A stretch of 64,000 nt of DNA from Denitromonas sp. (GTDB lineage Bacteria > Pseudomonadota > Gammaproteobacteria > Burkholderiales > Rhodocyclaceae): NCBI RefSeq assembly GCF_034676725.1, contig NZ_JAUCBR010000004.1, positions 4,554,001 to 4,618,000 on the forward strand. Reading direction: 5' to 3'. The position numbers were made by a program, and so were the translations under genes. Positions within the stretch are counted from its first letter, which is position 1. Each line of letters starts with the position of its first letter. The notes below the pieces were generated by a model. It was not told the DNA's origin and ran no database searches. It saw nothing but the letters and a program-made list of their open reading frames with translations. Below, piece after piece: positions 1 to 9,056 of the stretch.

Positions 1-53
1 GCATGCTATCAGGGATCACGGCGCACGCCGACTATCCATCTCACGACCACACC

Positions 54-1298
54 ATGACACCGATTTCACGCGCCCCTGCCGTTCATGCCCCGCTGGATAC
101 CTTTTCCGTCTCCGGCGGCGAACTGGTCGTCGGCGGCCAACCGCTGTCCCGACTGGCCGCCCGCGTCGGACAGACCCCGTTTTACGCCTACGACCGCAGC
201 GCCATTGACCGGCGCATTGCCGCGCTGCGCGCCGCACTGCCCGCCACCATCAGGCTGCATTACGCCATGAAGGCCAATCCGATGCCAGCGCTGATCGCCC
301 ACATGCGTGACCGGGTCGACGGCATCGACGTGGCCTCCGCTGGCGAGATGATGGTCGCCCTCGATGCCGGGGTCGCACCAACGGCGATCAGCTTTGCGGG
401 GCCGGGCAAGCGCGAGGCCGAGCTGCGTCAGGCGGTGGCTGCCGGCATCCTGATCAACGTCGAATCGGAGCATGAACTCGGCCGCTTGACCGCCATCGCG
501 GCAGACACCGGCTGGGTGCCCCGGGTGGCCTTGCGCGTCAATCCCGACTTCGAGCTCAAGGCCTCCGGCATGAAGATGAGTGGCGGGCCGAAGCCTTTCG
601 GCATCGACGCCGAACGCATCCCCGCGGTGCTGGCGGGCCTGGCCGATAGCGGTCTGCAGTTCGAAGGGTTTCATATCTTCTCGGGGTCACAGAACCTCAA
701 GCCCGAAGCAATCGTCGAGGCGCAGCAGAAGAGCTTTGCGCTGGCCGTAGACCTGGCCGCCCATGCGCCAGCACCGGTACGCAGCCTCAATCTGGGCGGC
801 GGGCTGGGCATCCCCTATTTTCCCGGCAACCTCCCGCTCGACCTGGCGCCCATCGGCGCCAATCTGGCACAGATCGCCGGGCAGGCTCGGCAAGCCTTGC
901 CCGACGCCGAACTGTGCCTCGAACTCGGCCGCTACCTGGTCGGCGAAGCCGGCATCTACGTCTGCCGTGTCATCGATCGCAAGGTCTCGCGCGGAGAAAC
1001 CTATCTGGTGACCGACGGCGGCATGCATCACCACCTGTCGGCCTCCGGCAATTTCGGCCAGGTGGTGCGCAAGAACTATCCGCTGGCAATCGGCAACCGC
1101 ATGGATGCACCGGCCGACGAGGTGGTCTCGGTGGTCGGCCCCTTGTGCACGCCGCTCGATCTGCTCGGCGAGCGCATGTCGCTGGCCCATGCCGAGATCG
1201 GCGACCTGGTGGTGGTGTTCCAGTCCGGCGCCTATGGTGCAACCGCCAGTCCGCAGCAATTTCTTGGGCACCCTGCGGTGACCGAAGTGCTTGTCTGA
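54..1298 (+). CDS. PLP-dependent decarboxylase, exosortase A system-associated
   Basis: A fold-III PLP decarboxylase of the diaminopimelate/ornithine decarboxylase type, 414 residues. The PLP lysine is visible in HYAMKAN at about residue 73. The glycine-rich phosphate-binding stretch LNLGGGLGIPY follows near residue 245, and the C-terminal half carries GPLCTPLD, which contributes the second-subunit active-site residues. The ATG at 54 is preferred because the residues encoded from position 3 have no family similarity. The protein fits the decarboxylase subfamily that accompanies exosortase A loci (TIGR03099 type), whose usual partners (an acyl-CoA ligase and an acyl carrier protein) would lie left of the window. 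Its substrate is unknown. It may supply an amine or amino acid modification for the polysaccharide or a small molecule. The next gene starts 10 bases downstream. Confidence 0.88.
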   Translation: MTPISRAPAVHAPLDTFSVSGGELVVGGQPLSRLAARVGQTPFYAYDRSAIDRRIAALRAALPATIRLHYAMKANPMPALIAHMRDRVDGIDVASAGEMMVALDAGVAPTAISFAGPGKREAELRQAVAAGILINVESEHELGRLTAIAADTGWVPRVALRVNPDFELKASGMKMSGGPKPFGIDAERIPAVLAGLADSGLQFEGFHIFSGSQNLKPEAIVEAQQKSFALAVDLAAHAPAPVRSLNLGGGLGIPYFPGNLPLDLAPIGANLAQIAGQARQALPDAELCLELGRYLVGEAGIYVCRVIDRKVSRGETYLVTDGGMHHHLSASGNFGQVVRKNYPLAIGNRMDAPADEVVSVVGPLCTPLDLLGERMSLAHAEIGDLVVVFQSGAYGATASPQQFLGHPAVTEVLV

Positions 1299-1308
1299 CC
1301 CGCCGCCC

Positions 1309-2790
1309 ATGAGCCATCCGCAACGCACCGGGCTGGCCGTCAGCGCGCTGCTGGTGATCGGCATGCGCTGGTCGGACCGCCTGATCGGGCTGGTCAGCAC
1401 GCTGGTGCTGGCGCGCTTGCTGGTCCCCGAGGATTTCGGCATCGTGGCGATGGCCTCGATCATGGTGGGGCTCATCGACGTCTTGCTCGATCTGGGCGTA
1501 CACGTGGCCCTCATTCACGCCAAGTCGCCCACACGGGCAGACTACGACACCGCCTGGACGCTGCGCATCATCCAGGCGGGCATTTCGGCCACGCTCATCG
1601 CCCTGCTGGCGCCGCTGGCCGTCACCTATTTTGGCGATGCGCGGGTCGCGCCGGTGCTCTACGTGATGGCCCTGTCAGTACTGATCGCCAGCAGCGAGAA
1701 CATCGGCATTGTCGACTTCCAGAAGCACATGGCCTTCGGGCAGGATTTTCGCTTCTTTTTCTACCGGCGCCTCGCTGGTTTCGTGGTGACGCTGGCCCTG
1801 GCCTGGTGGCTGCGTTCCTACTGGGCAATGGTCATCGGCGCCCTCACCGGGCGGCTGGTGGGCGTCATGCTCAGCTACCGGATGCACGACTTCCGTCCAC
1901 GCCTCGACCTCAGCCGGTTCCGCGCCCTGTGGTCTTTCTCGCAATGGGTGCTGGTACGCAACATCGGCAGCTATGTCGCCACCCGTGTCGACAAGTTCGT
2001 GGTCGGCGGCTACGGCGCGACGGGGATGGGTAGCTACTCGCTGGCCGACGAAATTGCCGCCATGCCAACCTCCGAACTCCTCGCACCGCTGGGCCGCGTG
2101 CTGTTCCCGGCCTTCGTCGAGCAGCGCGATCGAGGCGACGACCTGCTGCGCGGCTTCACGCTGGCGCTCGGGGTCCAAACCCTGGTCGCCGTGCCGGCCG
2201 GGGTCGGGCTCGCGCTGGTCGCGCCGCAGGCCGTGCCGATCTTGCTGGGCGAGGCCTGGGCCATGACCATCCCGCTCATCCAGATCCTCGCGCTGGTCAA
2301 TGTGGTCGGCGCCATCACGCACAGCAGCATCTATCTGTTGCTGGCCCAGGGGCGGGTCAAGGCGCTCGCAGGGATTGCCTGGCTTGAGCCGGCGCTGTTC
2401 CTGGCGCTGGCCATCGCCTTTGCACACCGCACCAACCTGTCGGACATTGCGCTGATCCGGCTCGGCGCCGTCATCGCCGGGGGGGCGGTGTTCTTTGCGC
2501 TCGTCTTGCGCTGGACCCCCGGTCTGCGGCTGCGTCATCTGCTTGCGCAAATCTGGCGCCCGCTACTGGCCTCGGCCGGCATGGCCGCCGCACTGCACCT
2601 GTTGCCGGTCGACGCCCTGCCGGCGCTGCCGGCGCTACTGGCCAAGATTGCCGCCGGCGCCGCGGTGTATGCCGTTTTGATGCTCGCACTGTGGCGTTCA
2701 GCACGCTTGCCCGACGGCGCAGAGCGCTACTGTTTGCAGAAAATCCGCATACTATGGGCCAACTTGGCCAGACAGTCTTTCAAGCAATGA
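1309..2790 (+). CDS. Polysaccharide flippase (Wzx/PST-type, MATE-like fold)
   Basis: A hydrophobic protein of about 493 residues with some 12 to 14 predicted membrane segments, typical of the oligosaccharide flippase family that moves lipid-linked repeat units to the periplasmic face. The N-terminus (GMRWSDRLIGLVSTLVLARL, then LLVPEDFGIVAMASI) matches the family pattern in which the first helix precedes an LxPxDFG motif. A TTG at 1291 overlaps the upstream gene; the ATG at 1309 is the better start. The stop at 2788-2790 overlaps the next ATG (ATGA), so the two genes are probably translationally coupled. The context of glycosyltransferases and export genes supports a role as the repeat-unit flippase of this locus. 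Confidence 0.85.
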   Translation: MSHPQRTGLAVSALLVIGMRWSDRLIGLVSTLVLARLLVPEDFGIVAMASIMVGLIDVLLDLGVHVALIHAKSPTRADYDTAWTLRIIQAGISATLIALLAPLAVTYFGDARVAPVLYVMALSVLIASSENIGIVDFQKHMAFGQDFRFFFYRRLAGFVVTLALAWWLRSYWAMVIGALTGRLVGVMLSYRMHDFRPRLDLSRFRALWSFSQWVLVRNIGSYVATRVDKFVVGGYGATGMGSYSLADEIAAMPTSELLAPLGRVLFPAFVEQRDRGDDLLRGFTLALGVQTLVAVPAGVGLALVAPQAVPILLGEAWAMTIPLIQILALVNVVGAITHSSIYLLLAQGRVKALAGIAWLEPALFLALAIAFAHRTNLSDIALIRLGAVIAGGAVFFALVLRWTPGLRLRHLLAQIWRPLLASAGMAAALHLLPVDALPALPALLAKIAAGAAVYAVLMLALWRSARLPDGAERYCLQKIRILWANLARQSFKQ

Positions 2791-4595
2791 CACAGGACAC
2801 CCCGTTCGGCACGGCACACGATGTGCACGCTGCCGCCGCAGCACCGACACCGCATCGCCCCGCCAACGAACGCCTGCAATGGCCCCATGCCGAAGCCGCG
2901 CTCAATGAGGCGCTGACGCTGGACGAGCGAGACGGCATCCTGTGCCTGAGCCGCGGCAACCCGGTGTTCAGACAGGCCGACTTCGGCAGCGAGGCCATCC
3001 CGGCATCGCCCGCGCTGGCCTGGCGGGTGCTCCACGCAAAATACGGGCACAACGCCCCCAACCATGTGCAGGGTCGGTTTGCCGTCGCCATCGTCGACCG
3101 CAACGCACAGTCCGTGTTTCTCGCCACCGACCGCTTTGCCACGCACCCATGGTGCTTTACCCGGCGGGGCAGCCGCCTGCTGTTTTCGGACCGCGCCGAC
3201 GCCTTGTCCGATGTGGGCGCGCAGATCGACCCGCAAGCCGTTTTCGCCTACCTCTTTCATCACGTCATCCCTGCACCGCTGACCATCTTCAAGGATATCC
3301 AGCGCCTCGAAGGCGGCCACCGCCTGCTCTGGCACGATGGCCGCTTGCAGGTCGACGCCTGGTGGCGGCCGAGCTTCCACGAACCGGTGCGGGTTGATTT
3401 CGCCGAGGCGAAGCAGCAGTTTCTGCATATCGTCGAAACCGCCGTCGCCCGTGCCGCCGAGCGCGGCAAGGTCGGCGCCTTTCTGTCCGGCGGCACCGAC
3501 AGTTCCACCGTCGCCGGCATGCTGTGCAAGGTCACCGGGCGACCGGCCGAAACCTACTCGATGGGTTTCGACGCCACGGGCTACGACGAAATGGAGTTTG
3601 CCCGCACCGCCTCACAGCACTTCGGCACCCATCACCACGAATACTATGTCACCCCCGACGACCTGCTCGAGGGCATCCCCAAGGTTGCGCAGCACTACGA
3701 CCAGCCCTTTGGCAACTCCTCGGCCGTCCCCGCCTGGCTGTGCGCACGCATCGCTCGCCGCGATGGCATCGACACCCTGCTCGCCGGCGACGGTGGCGAC
3801 GAGCTCTTCGGGGGCAACACCCGCTACGCCAAGCAGAAGATCTTCGGCTGGTACGACGACGTGCCCGGCGCCCTGCGCCGCAGCCTGCTCGAACCGGTCT
3901 TGAACCTCGAGCTCAGCAAGCGCATCCCGGTCATCAAGAAAGCCGCCAGCTACGTCGAGCAGGCCCGCGTGCCGCTGCCCGACCGGATTCATCAATACAC
4001 CTTGCTGGTCCGCGTTGGCGCCGAGAATCTGCTCACCCCCGACTACCTGGCCCAGATCGACCAGGGCGCGCCGGACCAGGCCAGCCGCGATGTCTGGGCG
4101 CGCATCCATGCCGAGAGCGACCTGAACCGCCAGCTCGCCTACGACTGGAAGTACACCCTCGCCGACAACGACCTGCCCAAGATCCTCGGCACCACCGAGC
4201 TGGCCGGGCTGGGCGTGGAATTCCCCCTGCTCGACGACGCCCTGCTCGACTTCTCGCTCGCCTTGCCGCTCGACTACAAGCTGCGCGGCTTCAAGCTGCG
4301 CTGGTTCTTCAAGGAAGCGCTGCGCGATTTCCTGCCCGAAGCAATCATCAAGAAGCAGAAACACGGCTTCGGCCTGCCCTTCGGTGTCTGGGCCTGCCAG
4401 CACGCCGGGCTGCGCAACCTCGCCGGCGACACACTGAGTCAGCTCAAGCAGCGCGGCATCATCCAGCCGGCGCTGATCGATCGACTGATCACTGAATTAT
4501 TGCCAGCGCACCCCGGATACTACGGTGAGCTGGTGTGGATTCTGATGATGATGGAGTTGTGGCTTTCCCGGCCGGCAACCACGCCCGACGCGTGA
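2787..4595 (+). CDS. Asparagine-synthase-like amidotransferase, glutaminase cysteine absent
   Basis: About 602 residues in two parts. The N-terminal half resembles the class II glutamine amidotransferase fold (GRFAVAIVDRN, LATDRFATHPW, LEGGHRLLW) but does not begin with the Met-Cys that becomes the catalytic N-terminal cysteine: it starts MTQDTPFG and carries an extension of about 50 residues. The C-terminal half is an asparagine synthase domain with the PP-loop SGGTDSS at residues 234-240, the second motif GDGGDELFGG, and KQKHGFGLP near the end. It is therefore predicted to activate a carboxylate with ATP but to use ammonia from elsewhere, or to do a different ligation. The start at 2787 overlaps the flippase stop. 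A second, intact paralogue lies at 23065-24972. Confidence 0.82.
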   Translation: MTQDTPFGTAHDVHAAAAAPTPHRPANERLQWPHAEAALNEALTLDERDGILCLSRGNPVFRQADFGSEAIPASPALAWRVLHAKYGHNAPNHVQGRFAVAIVDRNAQSVFLATDRFATHPWCFTRRGSRLLFSDRADALSDVGAQIDPQAVFAYLFHHVIPAPLTIFKDIQRLEGGHRLLWHDGRLQVDAWWRPSFHEPVRVDFAEAKQQFLHIVETAVARAAERGKVGAFLSGGTDSSTVAGMLCKVTGRPAETYSMGFDATGYDEMEFARTASQHFGTHHHEYYVTPDDLLEGIPKVAQHYDQPFGNSSAVPAWLCARIARRDGIDTLLAGDGGDELFGGNTRYAKQKIFGWYDDVPGALRRSLLEPVLNLELSKRIPVIKKAASYVEQARVPLPDRIHQYTLLVRVGAENLLTPDYLAQIDQGAPDQASRDVWARIHAESDLNRQLAYDWKYTLADNDLPKILGTTELAGLGVEFPLLDDALLDFSLALPLDYKLRGFKLRWFFKEALRDFLPEAIIKKQKHGFGLPFGVWACQHAGLRNLAGDTLSQLKQRGIIQPALIDRLITELLPAHPGYYGELVWILMMMELWLSRPATTPDA

Positions 4596-4828
4596 TCTGA
4601 CGACACCTGTCAGAAGCAACGGCCACCAGCCCGCCATCCGTCGGATCGGCATGGTTGCGCCCTGCGACCTTGGCCGACCAGTGACATTTTTCTCGGCCTG
4701 ACGCACCCTCCCGTCGTACGCTCTGGTCATCCGCCGATCCGTATCGCATCCATGGGATATGCATCAGATCGCTCCGACACCGGGAAAGACAAGGCGAAGG
4801 AGCGGTCAGCAACGTCATAGGGAGGCCC

Positions 4829-6277
4829 ATGACCGCCGCAGCCGAAGCCGAAGCACCGCTCGTCGTCGACCTTGACGGCACGCTGACGCCGACCGATACC
4901 CTGCTGGAGTCGCTGATCAAGCTGCTCAAACAGTCTCCGCTCAATCTGATCTGGATTGCATGGTGGTTGCTGAAGGGCAGAGCGCGATTCAAGGCATCCG
5001 TTGCCCAAAAGGTACAAATCTCGGCCGCCCACCTGCCCTATCGCCAGGCACTGGTGGAGTATCTGATCCAGCAAAAATCGGCCGGCCGGAGAATCGTGCT
5101 CGCCACAGCGGCGCATCGATCGATTGCCGAGGCCGTGGCCGAGCACCTCGGTCTCTTCGATACGGTGCTGGCCACCGAACACGACCACAACCTGAAAAGC
5201 GCATCGAAGCTGGACGCCATCCGCGCCAGAGTAGGCAACGACTTTGTGTATGCCGGCGACTGTGCCGCCGACCTGCCGATCTGGAACGCCGCCACCGCCG
5301 CCATCCTGGTTGGCGTACCGCCAGGCACCGCCAGCCGGCTCAATGCATCGGTCCCTGTCGAGTGCAGTTTTCCAGCCGAATCCGGTGGCATCGCGGTCTG
5401 GCTCAAGGCGCTGCGGGTACATCAGTGGTCAAAGAACCTCCTGCTGTTCGTCCCGCTGCTGACCGCCTTTTCGTTCTTCGATACCAGCAAATTGTTTGCC
5501 GTGCTTGTCGGATTCATCGCGTTCTCGCTCGCCGCATCGGCAACCTATATTGCCAACGACCTGCTCGATCTGGAAAACGACCGGGCGCATCCAAGAAAGC
5601 GCTCACGCCCCTTCGCCAGTGCGTCGCTCCCGATCGCCCACGGCCTCATCGCTGCCAGCGTGGCCTTGACGATTGCCGCCGGCCTGGCCGTGATGGTATC
5701 GCCCGGCTTTGCCCAGCTGCTGCTGCTCTACCTGGTCATCACAAGCGCTTACAGCTGGTTCTTGAAGGAATACGTCATCATCGATGTCATTGTCCTGTCA
5801 CTGCTCTACACCTTGCGCATTCTTGCAGGGTCGGTGGCCTCAGGCATTCCGATCAGTTCCTGGTTGCTCGCCTTTTCGGTGTTCATCTTTCTCAGCCTGG
5901 CGCTCGTCAAGCGCTGCGCCGAACTCATGGCACTCGGAGAGCTCGGAAAAGATGCCACGCAGGGCCGGGACTACCGGGTCACTGACCTGTCCGTCATCTG
6001 GCCGCTTGGCGTGGGCGCTGCCTTGTGTTCAGTGGTGATCTTCGGACTGTTCATCAGCGACGGAGCAACCCGCGCGCGCTATGCCACGCCGGACCTCCTG
6101 TGGCTGGTCGCCGTGGGCCTGATCTACTGGCTGACAAGGCTGCTCATCAAGACCTCGCGTGGCGAAATGAATGACGACCCGATCGTGTATGCCGTCAAGG
6201 ACTTCGGCAGCCGGGTGACCGTGCTCGGCCTGATCACCCTGATGCTGACGGCGCATTTCCTGACGCTCGGCGGCTGA
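4829..6277 (+). CDS. HAD phosphatase-UbiA prenyltransferase fusion, DPPR-synthase-like
   Basis: A 482-residue fusion. Residues 1 to about 180 form a HAD hydrolase: DLDGT at 14-18 (nucleophile and acid/base), the Thr of LATAAH near 93, and GDCAADLP with D144 and D149. From about 190 onward there is a UbiA-type membrane domain with several helices. Its first aspartate motif spans 243-261 and contains NDxxDxxxDxxHPxKxxRP. The HP-K-RP ending is characteristic of polyprenyl-phosphate phosphoribosyltransferases (mycobacterial Rv3806c type) rather than of quinone prenyltransferases. The inferred job is to join phosphoribose to a polyprenyl phosphate, with the HAD half removing the 5-phosphate. A strong ribosome site (GGGAGG) lies just before the ATG. 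A 233-base spacer separates it from the upstream gene, and the small membrane protein and GT39 genes follow closely. Confidence 0.82.
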   Translation: MTAAAEAEAPLVVDLDGTLTPTDTLLESLIKLLKQSPLNLIWIAWWLLKGRARFKASVAQKVQISAAHLPYRQALVEYLIQQKSAGRRIVLATAAHRSIAEAVAEHLGLFDTVLATEHDHNLKSASKLDAIRARVGNDFVYAGDCAADLPIWNAATAAILVGVPPGTASRLNASVPVECSFPAESGGIAVWLKALRVHQWSKNLLLFVPLLTAFSFFDTSKLFAVLVGFIAFSLAASATYIANDLLDLENDRAHPRKRSRPFASASLPIAHGLIAASVALTIAAGLAVMVSPGFAQLLLLYLVITSAYSWFLKEYVIIDVIVLSLLYTLRILAGSVASGIPISSWLLAFSVFIFLSLALVKRCAELMALGELGKDATQGRDYRVTDLSVIWPLGVGAALCSVVIFGLFISDGATRARYATPDLLWLVAVGLIYWLTRLLIKTSRGEMNDDPIVYAVKDFGSRVTVLGLITLMLTAHFLTLGG

Positions 6278-6356
6278 CGTCCTGATCATGACACCCTCGC
6301 CAGCACCGCCCGGCCAGCGCGCCCGCCCCGACCTGACTCCTCTGGACTGGAACCGT

Positions 6357-6722
6357 ATGAAAGCCCTGCTCGCAGCACTCCTCAGCATATTCCTGTCGGT
6401 CTCCGCACAGTTTTTCCTCAAGGCCGGCATGAGCTCTGCCGTGGCGAAGAGCTTCAGCGAAAACCCGCTGAGCGCAAAGTCGATTTTCGAGCTCGCCACC
6501 AATCTGCATATCGTGACCGGTTTCGCGCTGTATGGCGTCGGCGCGATCGTCTGGCTTTCGGTGCTGGCCCAGTGGGACGTCAGCAAGGCCTATCCCATGG
6601 TGGGCCTGGGCTTCGCCCTGACGGCAGGCGTCGGGCTGGTAATGGGCGAGCAGATCACCCTGTTCAGACTCGTCGGTGTGAGCATGATCTGCATCGGCGT
6701 GGCGATGGTCGGCCATAGCTAG
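6357..6722 (+). CDS. Small SMR/EamA-type membrane protein, candidate lipid-sugar flippase subunit
   Basis: About 121 residues with four hydrophobic helices, beginning directly with a helix (MKALLAALLSIFLSVSAQFF). The SAQFFLKAGM segment and the ending GVSMICIGVAMVG are typical of the small EamA/SMR proteins that include the aminoarabinose-lipid flippase subunits ArnE and ArnF. An alternative ATG at 6288 would add 23 hydrophilic residues that the family lacks. It sits between the UbiA fusion and a periplasmic GT39 transferase, so translocation of polyprenyl-phosphate-sugar is the natural guess. Whether it works as a homodimer or needs a partner is not visible. Confidence 0.72.
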   Translation: MKALLAALLSIFLSVSAQFFLKAGMSSAVAKSFSENPLSAKSIFELATNLHIVTGFALYGVGAIVWLSVLAQWDVSKAYPMVGLGFALTAGVGLVMGEQITLFRLVGVSMICIGVAMVGHS

Positions 6723-6733
6723 GGTCTGCCACC

Positions 6734-8029
6734 ATGCCATCACGACAACACACACGAATGGCCCTCCCCCCCGGTGCCGGCGATCAGCGCGAATGGATGT
6801 GGCTGTTTGTGGTTCTGTGTATTGGCCTGGGGATGCGGGCCGCTGCAATCGCGCTCTACCACCACACCCCCGAAAGTGATGAGATCGCCTATGCCAGCAT
6901 GGCGATGAACCTCATCAACGGCCATGGCATTGTCGACTACAAGGGAAACCAAGCCATGTACAGCGTGGGCTACCCGCTGTTTGTCCTGGCACCGGTTTTC
7001 TCGCTTTTCGGTGAAAACCCCTTTGCCGCACGGATTGCCAACCTGCTGCTCGGTGGGCTCTCGATCCTGCTATGCCATCGGGTGGCCGCTGAAGCCGGCG
7101 CCAACCGCAGCGGGCGGCTCATCGCCGCTACCATCTGGGCGCTCTACCTGCCGGCCAGCGTCTACGGCGTCTACCTCCTGAAAGAAAACCTGATGGTTCC
7201 CTTGATGCTGGGTGTCATCTGGTGTGCCCTCAGGCTGTCAAAGCGGCCGTCGGCGGCCGCCGCCATCGGCTGCGGTGTGCTGCTCGGTGCCATCGCGCTG
7301 ACCGGCAGCGCCGCCCTGTCGCTCGGCGCCGCCGTCGCCTACGCACTGTGGGTGTGTCCTGCATCGACCTATCGGCGCGGCATCCTCGCGCTTTGCATTG
7401 CCGCGGGCGTCGGTGCCGTATCGGCGCCGTGGATCGTCCGAAACATGAACGTCCTGGGGGCGCCGGTCCTGAACACCAACGGTGGCTTCAATCTCTATCT
7501 TGGCAACAATCCAGCAGCAACCGGGATGTTTGTTTCGATTGTCGACACACCGCGGGGAAAGGGCTGGGAAGCGTTCCGGCAGGCCCAGGGAGAAGTCGAA
7601 GCATCCGAGTCCTTGAAGCGCGATGCCATTGCATGGATCGTGGACGATCCGGTGCGTTTTGCGGCCTTGATGGTCAAGAAGGCGGCGTATTTCTGGACCC
7701 CCCCCTTTCATGAGGGCAAAGGCGAGTCCAGCCGCATTGAATCCATCGTCCGTGCGCTATGGGCGGTGCAGTTCACGCTCTTGGTGGTGGCCGCCCTCGG
7801 CAGCTTCCTGAGCCGCCACGTCAACGCCAGGCAGCTGGCGACACTCTGGCTCGCAATCGCCGGATATACCGCGGTTCACATGCTTTTCTATGTCATATTC
7901 CGGTACCGGGAGCCGATCATGCCGATACTGGGTATCATTGCAGCACTCTCTCTCCAGCCCCTGCTTGGCAGAATCGGGCTGCTCACCGCGGCAAACCGGA
8001 CGCACGCCCTGTCAGAGCATCCAGACTGA
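6734..8029 (+). CDS. GT39/ArnT-type polyprenyl-phosphate-sugar glycosyltransferase
   Basis: A 431-residue multi-spanning protein. The first periplasmic loop carries the acidic PESDEIAYASMAMNL motif expected for GT-C enzymes such as ArnT and protein mannosyltransferases, where the aspartate/glutamate pair takes part in catalysis. The second loop contains GYPLFVLAP, followed by roughly ten hydrophobic segments and a basic end (FRYREPIMP). It would take a sugar from a polyprenyl phosphate and transfer it in the periplasm. It begins 12 bases after the SMR-like gene and appears to be the consumer of the donor made by the HAD-UbiA fusion. The acceptor (EPS repeat, protein or lipid) is unknown. The internal Met at residue 9 is an alternative start. 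Confidence 0.75.
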   Translation: MPSRQHTRMALPPGAGDQREWMWLFVVLCIGLGMRAAAIALYHHTPESDEIAYASMAMNLINGHGIVDYKGNQAMYSVGYPLFVLAPVFSLFGENPFAARIANLLLGGLSILLCHRVAAEAGANRSGRLIAATIWALYLPASVYGVYLLKENLMVPLMLGVIWCALRLSKRPSAAAAIGCGVLLGAIALTGSAALSLGAAVAYALWVCPASTYRRGILALCIAAGVGAVSAPWIVRNMNVLGAPVLNTNGGFNLYLGNNPAATGMFVSIVDTPRGKGWEAFRQAQGEVEASESLKRDAIAWIVDDPVRFAALMVKKAAYFWTPPFHEGKGESSRIESIVRALWAVQFTLLVVAALGSFLSRHVNARQLATLWLAIAGYTAVHMLFYVIFRYREPIMPILGIIAALSLQPLLGRIGLLTAANRTHALSEHPD

Positions 8030-8087
8030 CACCGCGGCACACCCCGGGCCTGCGCTGGGCCCACCACCTGTTCAAGCTCACGTTGCC

Positions 8088-8999
8088 ATGAAACTCGCCA
8101 TCCTCGTCGTGTACTTCCTGCGTGACGAAAACATCCCCATTCTCGACCTCCACCTCAAATCGCTCAACGCGTACACCGAGGGCGATTTCGTCATCTATGG
8201 CGTGGCCCCGCGTGTCAGCGATGCCGTCAGATCGCGGCTGGCCGGCGTGCCCAATCTGGAGATGGTTGACGTCGAGCCGACCGGTTTTGTCGGCTCGAAA
8301 GAGCATTCCTACTATCTGAACAAGCTCTGCGAGCATGCCATCGCAAACGGCGCCGAGCGCCTGTGCACGATGGATGTCGATGCCTTTCCTGTCATCGAGG
8401 GCTGGAACCGGCAACTGGAATCGGAGATCGGCGCCGGAAACCATCTGGCCGCCGTATTTCGGCAAGAGAACAACGACACGGCGCTACCCCACCCCAGCTG
8501 CTGCTATTTTTCGAGCGAATTCTACCGTCGCTACGCGCCCACGTTCCTGCCCGACGAAAGCGTGCTCTCGGGGCCGGAATTCAGCGAATTTCTAAGCACC
8601 ACCGGCCAGAAGCCCGACTCAGGCATCGGCGTCGGATTCACGGTCTGGAAACACCAGTTGCCGTGGAAGCGGCTCTATCGCTCGAACAAGCGCAATGACC
8701 ACTATCTGCTCGCAGGCTTGTATGGCGACATTGTGTTCCATCTCGGTGCCATGTCCTGGACCGACCGGGATTTCCGCAAAGACCGCAGCAGCTCGGTGCT
8801 GACGGCCGGGTTGGACATGCTGGCCGGCGTGCTGCGTCGGGTCGGTTTGTTCCGCGGCCCTGTCGCCGGCCTGTGGCGGCGAGCCAACTTTGCTGCCAGC
8901 CGGCCGCTGGTGCGCAAGACCAACAACGTCTTTGAAGACATCCTCGAGCGCCTCAAGACGGACCCGCGCGGCTACATCCGCTACCTGCGCGGCGAATAG
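8088..8999 (+). CDS. Putative GT-A-fold glycosyltransferase, DxD motif
   Basis: A 303-residue soluble protein starting MKLAILVVYFLRDENIPIL. It has the outline of a GT-A transferase: a Rossmann-like N-terminus, then RLCTMDVDAFPV, in which DVD fits the metal and nucleotide-sugar site at about residue 100. A C-terminal region with HLGAMSWTDR follows. It has no membrane segment. I cannot place it in a named CAZy family, so the substrate is unknown. It is the last gene of the plus-strand glycan block and is followed by a perfect inverted repeat and the convergent cysNC gene. The longer reading frame starting at 7890 overlaps the GT39 gene and was not used. Confidence 0.6.
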   Translation: MKLAILVVYFLRDENIPILDLHLKSLNAYTEGDFVIYGVAPRVSDAVRSRLAGVPNLEMVDVEPTGFVGSKEHSYYLNKLCEHAIANGAERLCTMDVDAFPVIEGWNRQLESEIGAGNHLAAVFRQENNDTALPHPSCCYFSSEFYRRYAPTFLPDESVLSGPEFSEFLSTTGQKPDSGIGVGFTVWKHQLPWKRLYRSNKRNDHYLLAGLYGDIVFHLGAMSWTDRDFRKDRSSSVLTAGLDMLAGVLRRVGLFRGPVAGLWRRANFAASRPLVRKTNNVFEDILERLKTDPRGYIRYLRGE

Positions 9000-9013
9000 G
9001 CTTGCCGCCTGCT

Positions 9014-9052
9014 GCGGCGACGGCGGGGCACCAAGGCGCCCGCCGTCGCCGC
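9014..9052. terminator. 14-bp perfect inverted repeat between convergent genes
   Basis: Arms at 9014-9027 and 9039-9052 (GCGGCGACGGCGGG and its complement) with an 11-base spacer. The repeat sits between the stops of the glycosyltransferase (plus) and cysNC (minus). There is no T-tract on either side, so it is either a non-canonical terminator or an mRNA-end stabiliser. Confidence 0.5.
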
Positions 9053-9056
9053 ACCG

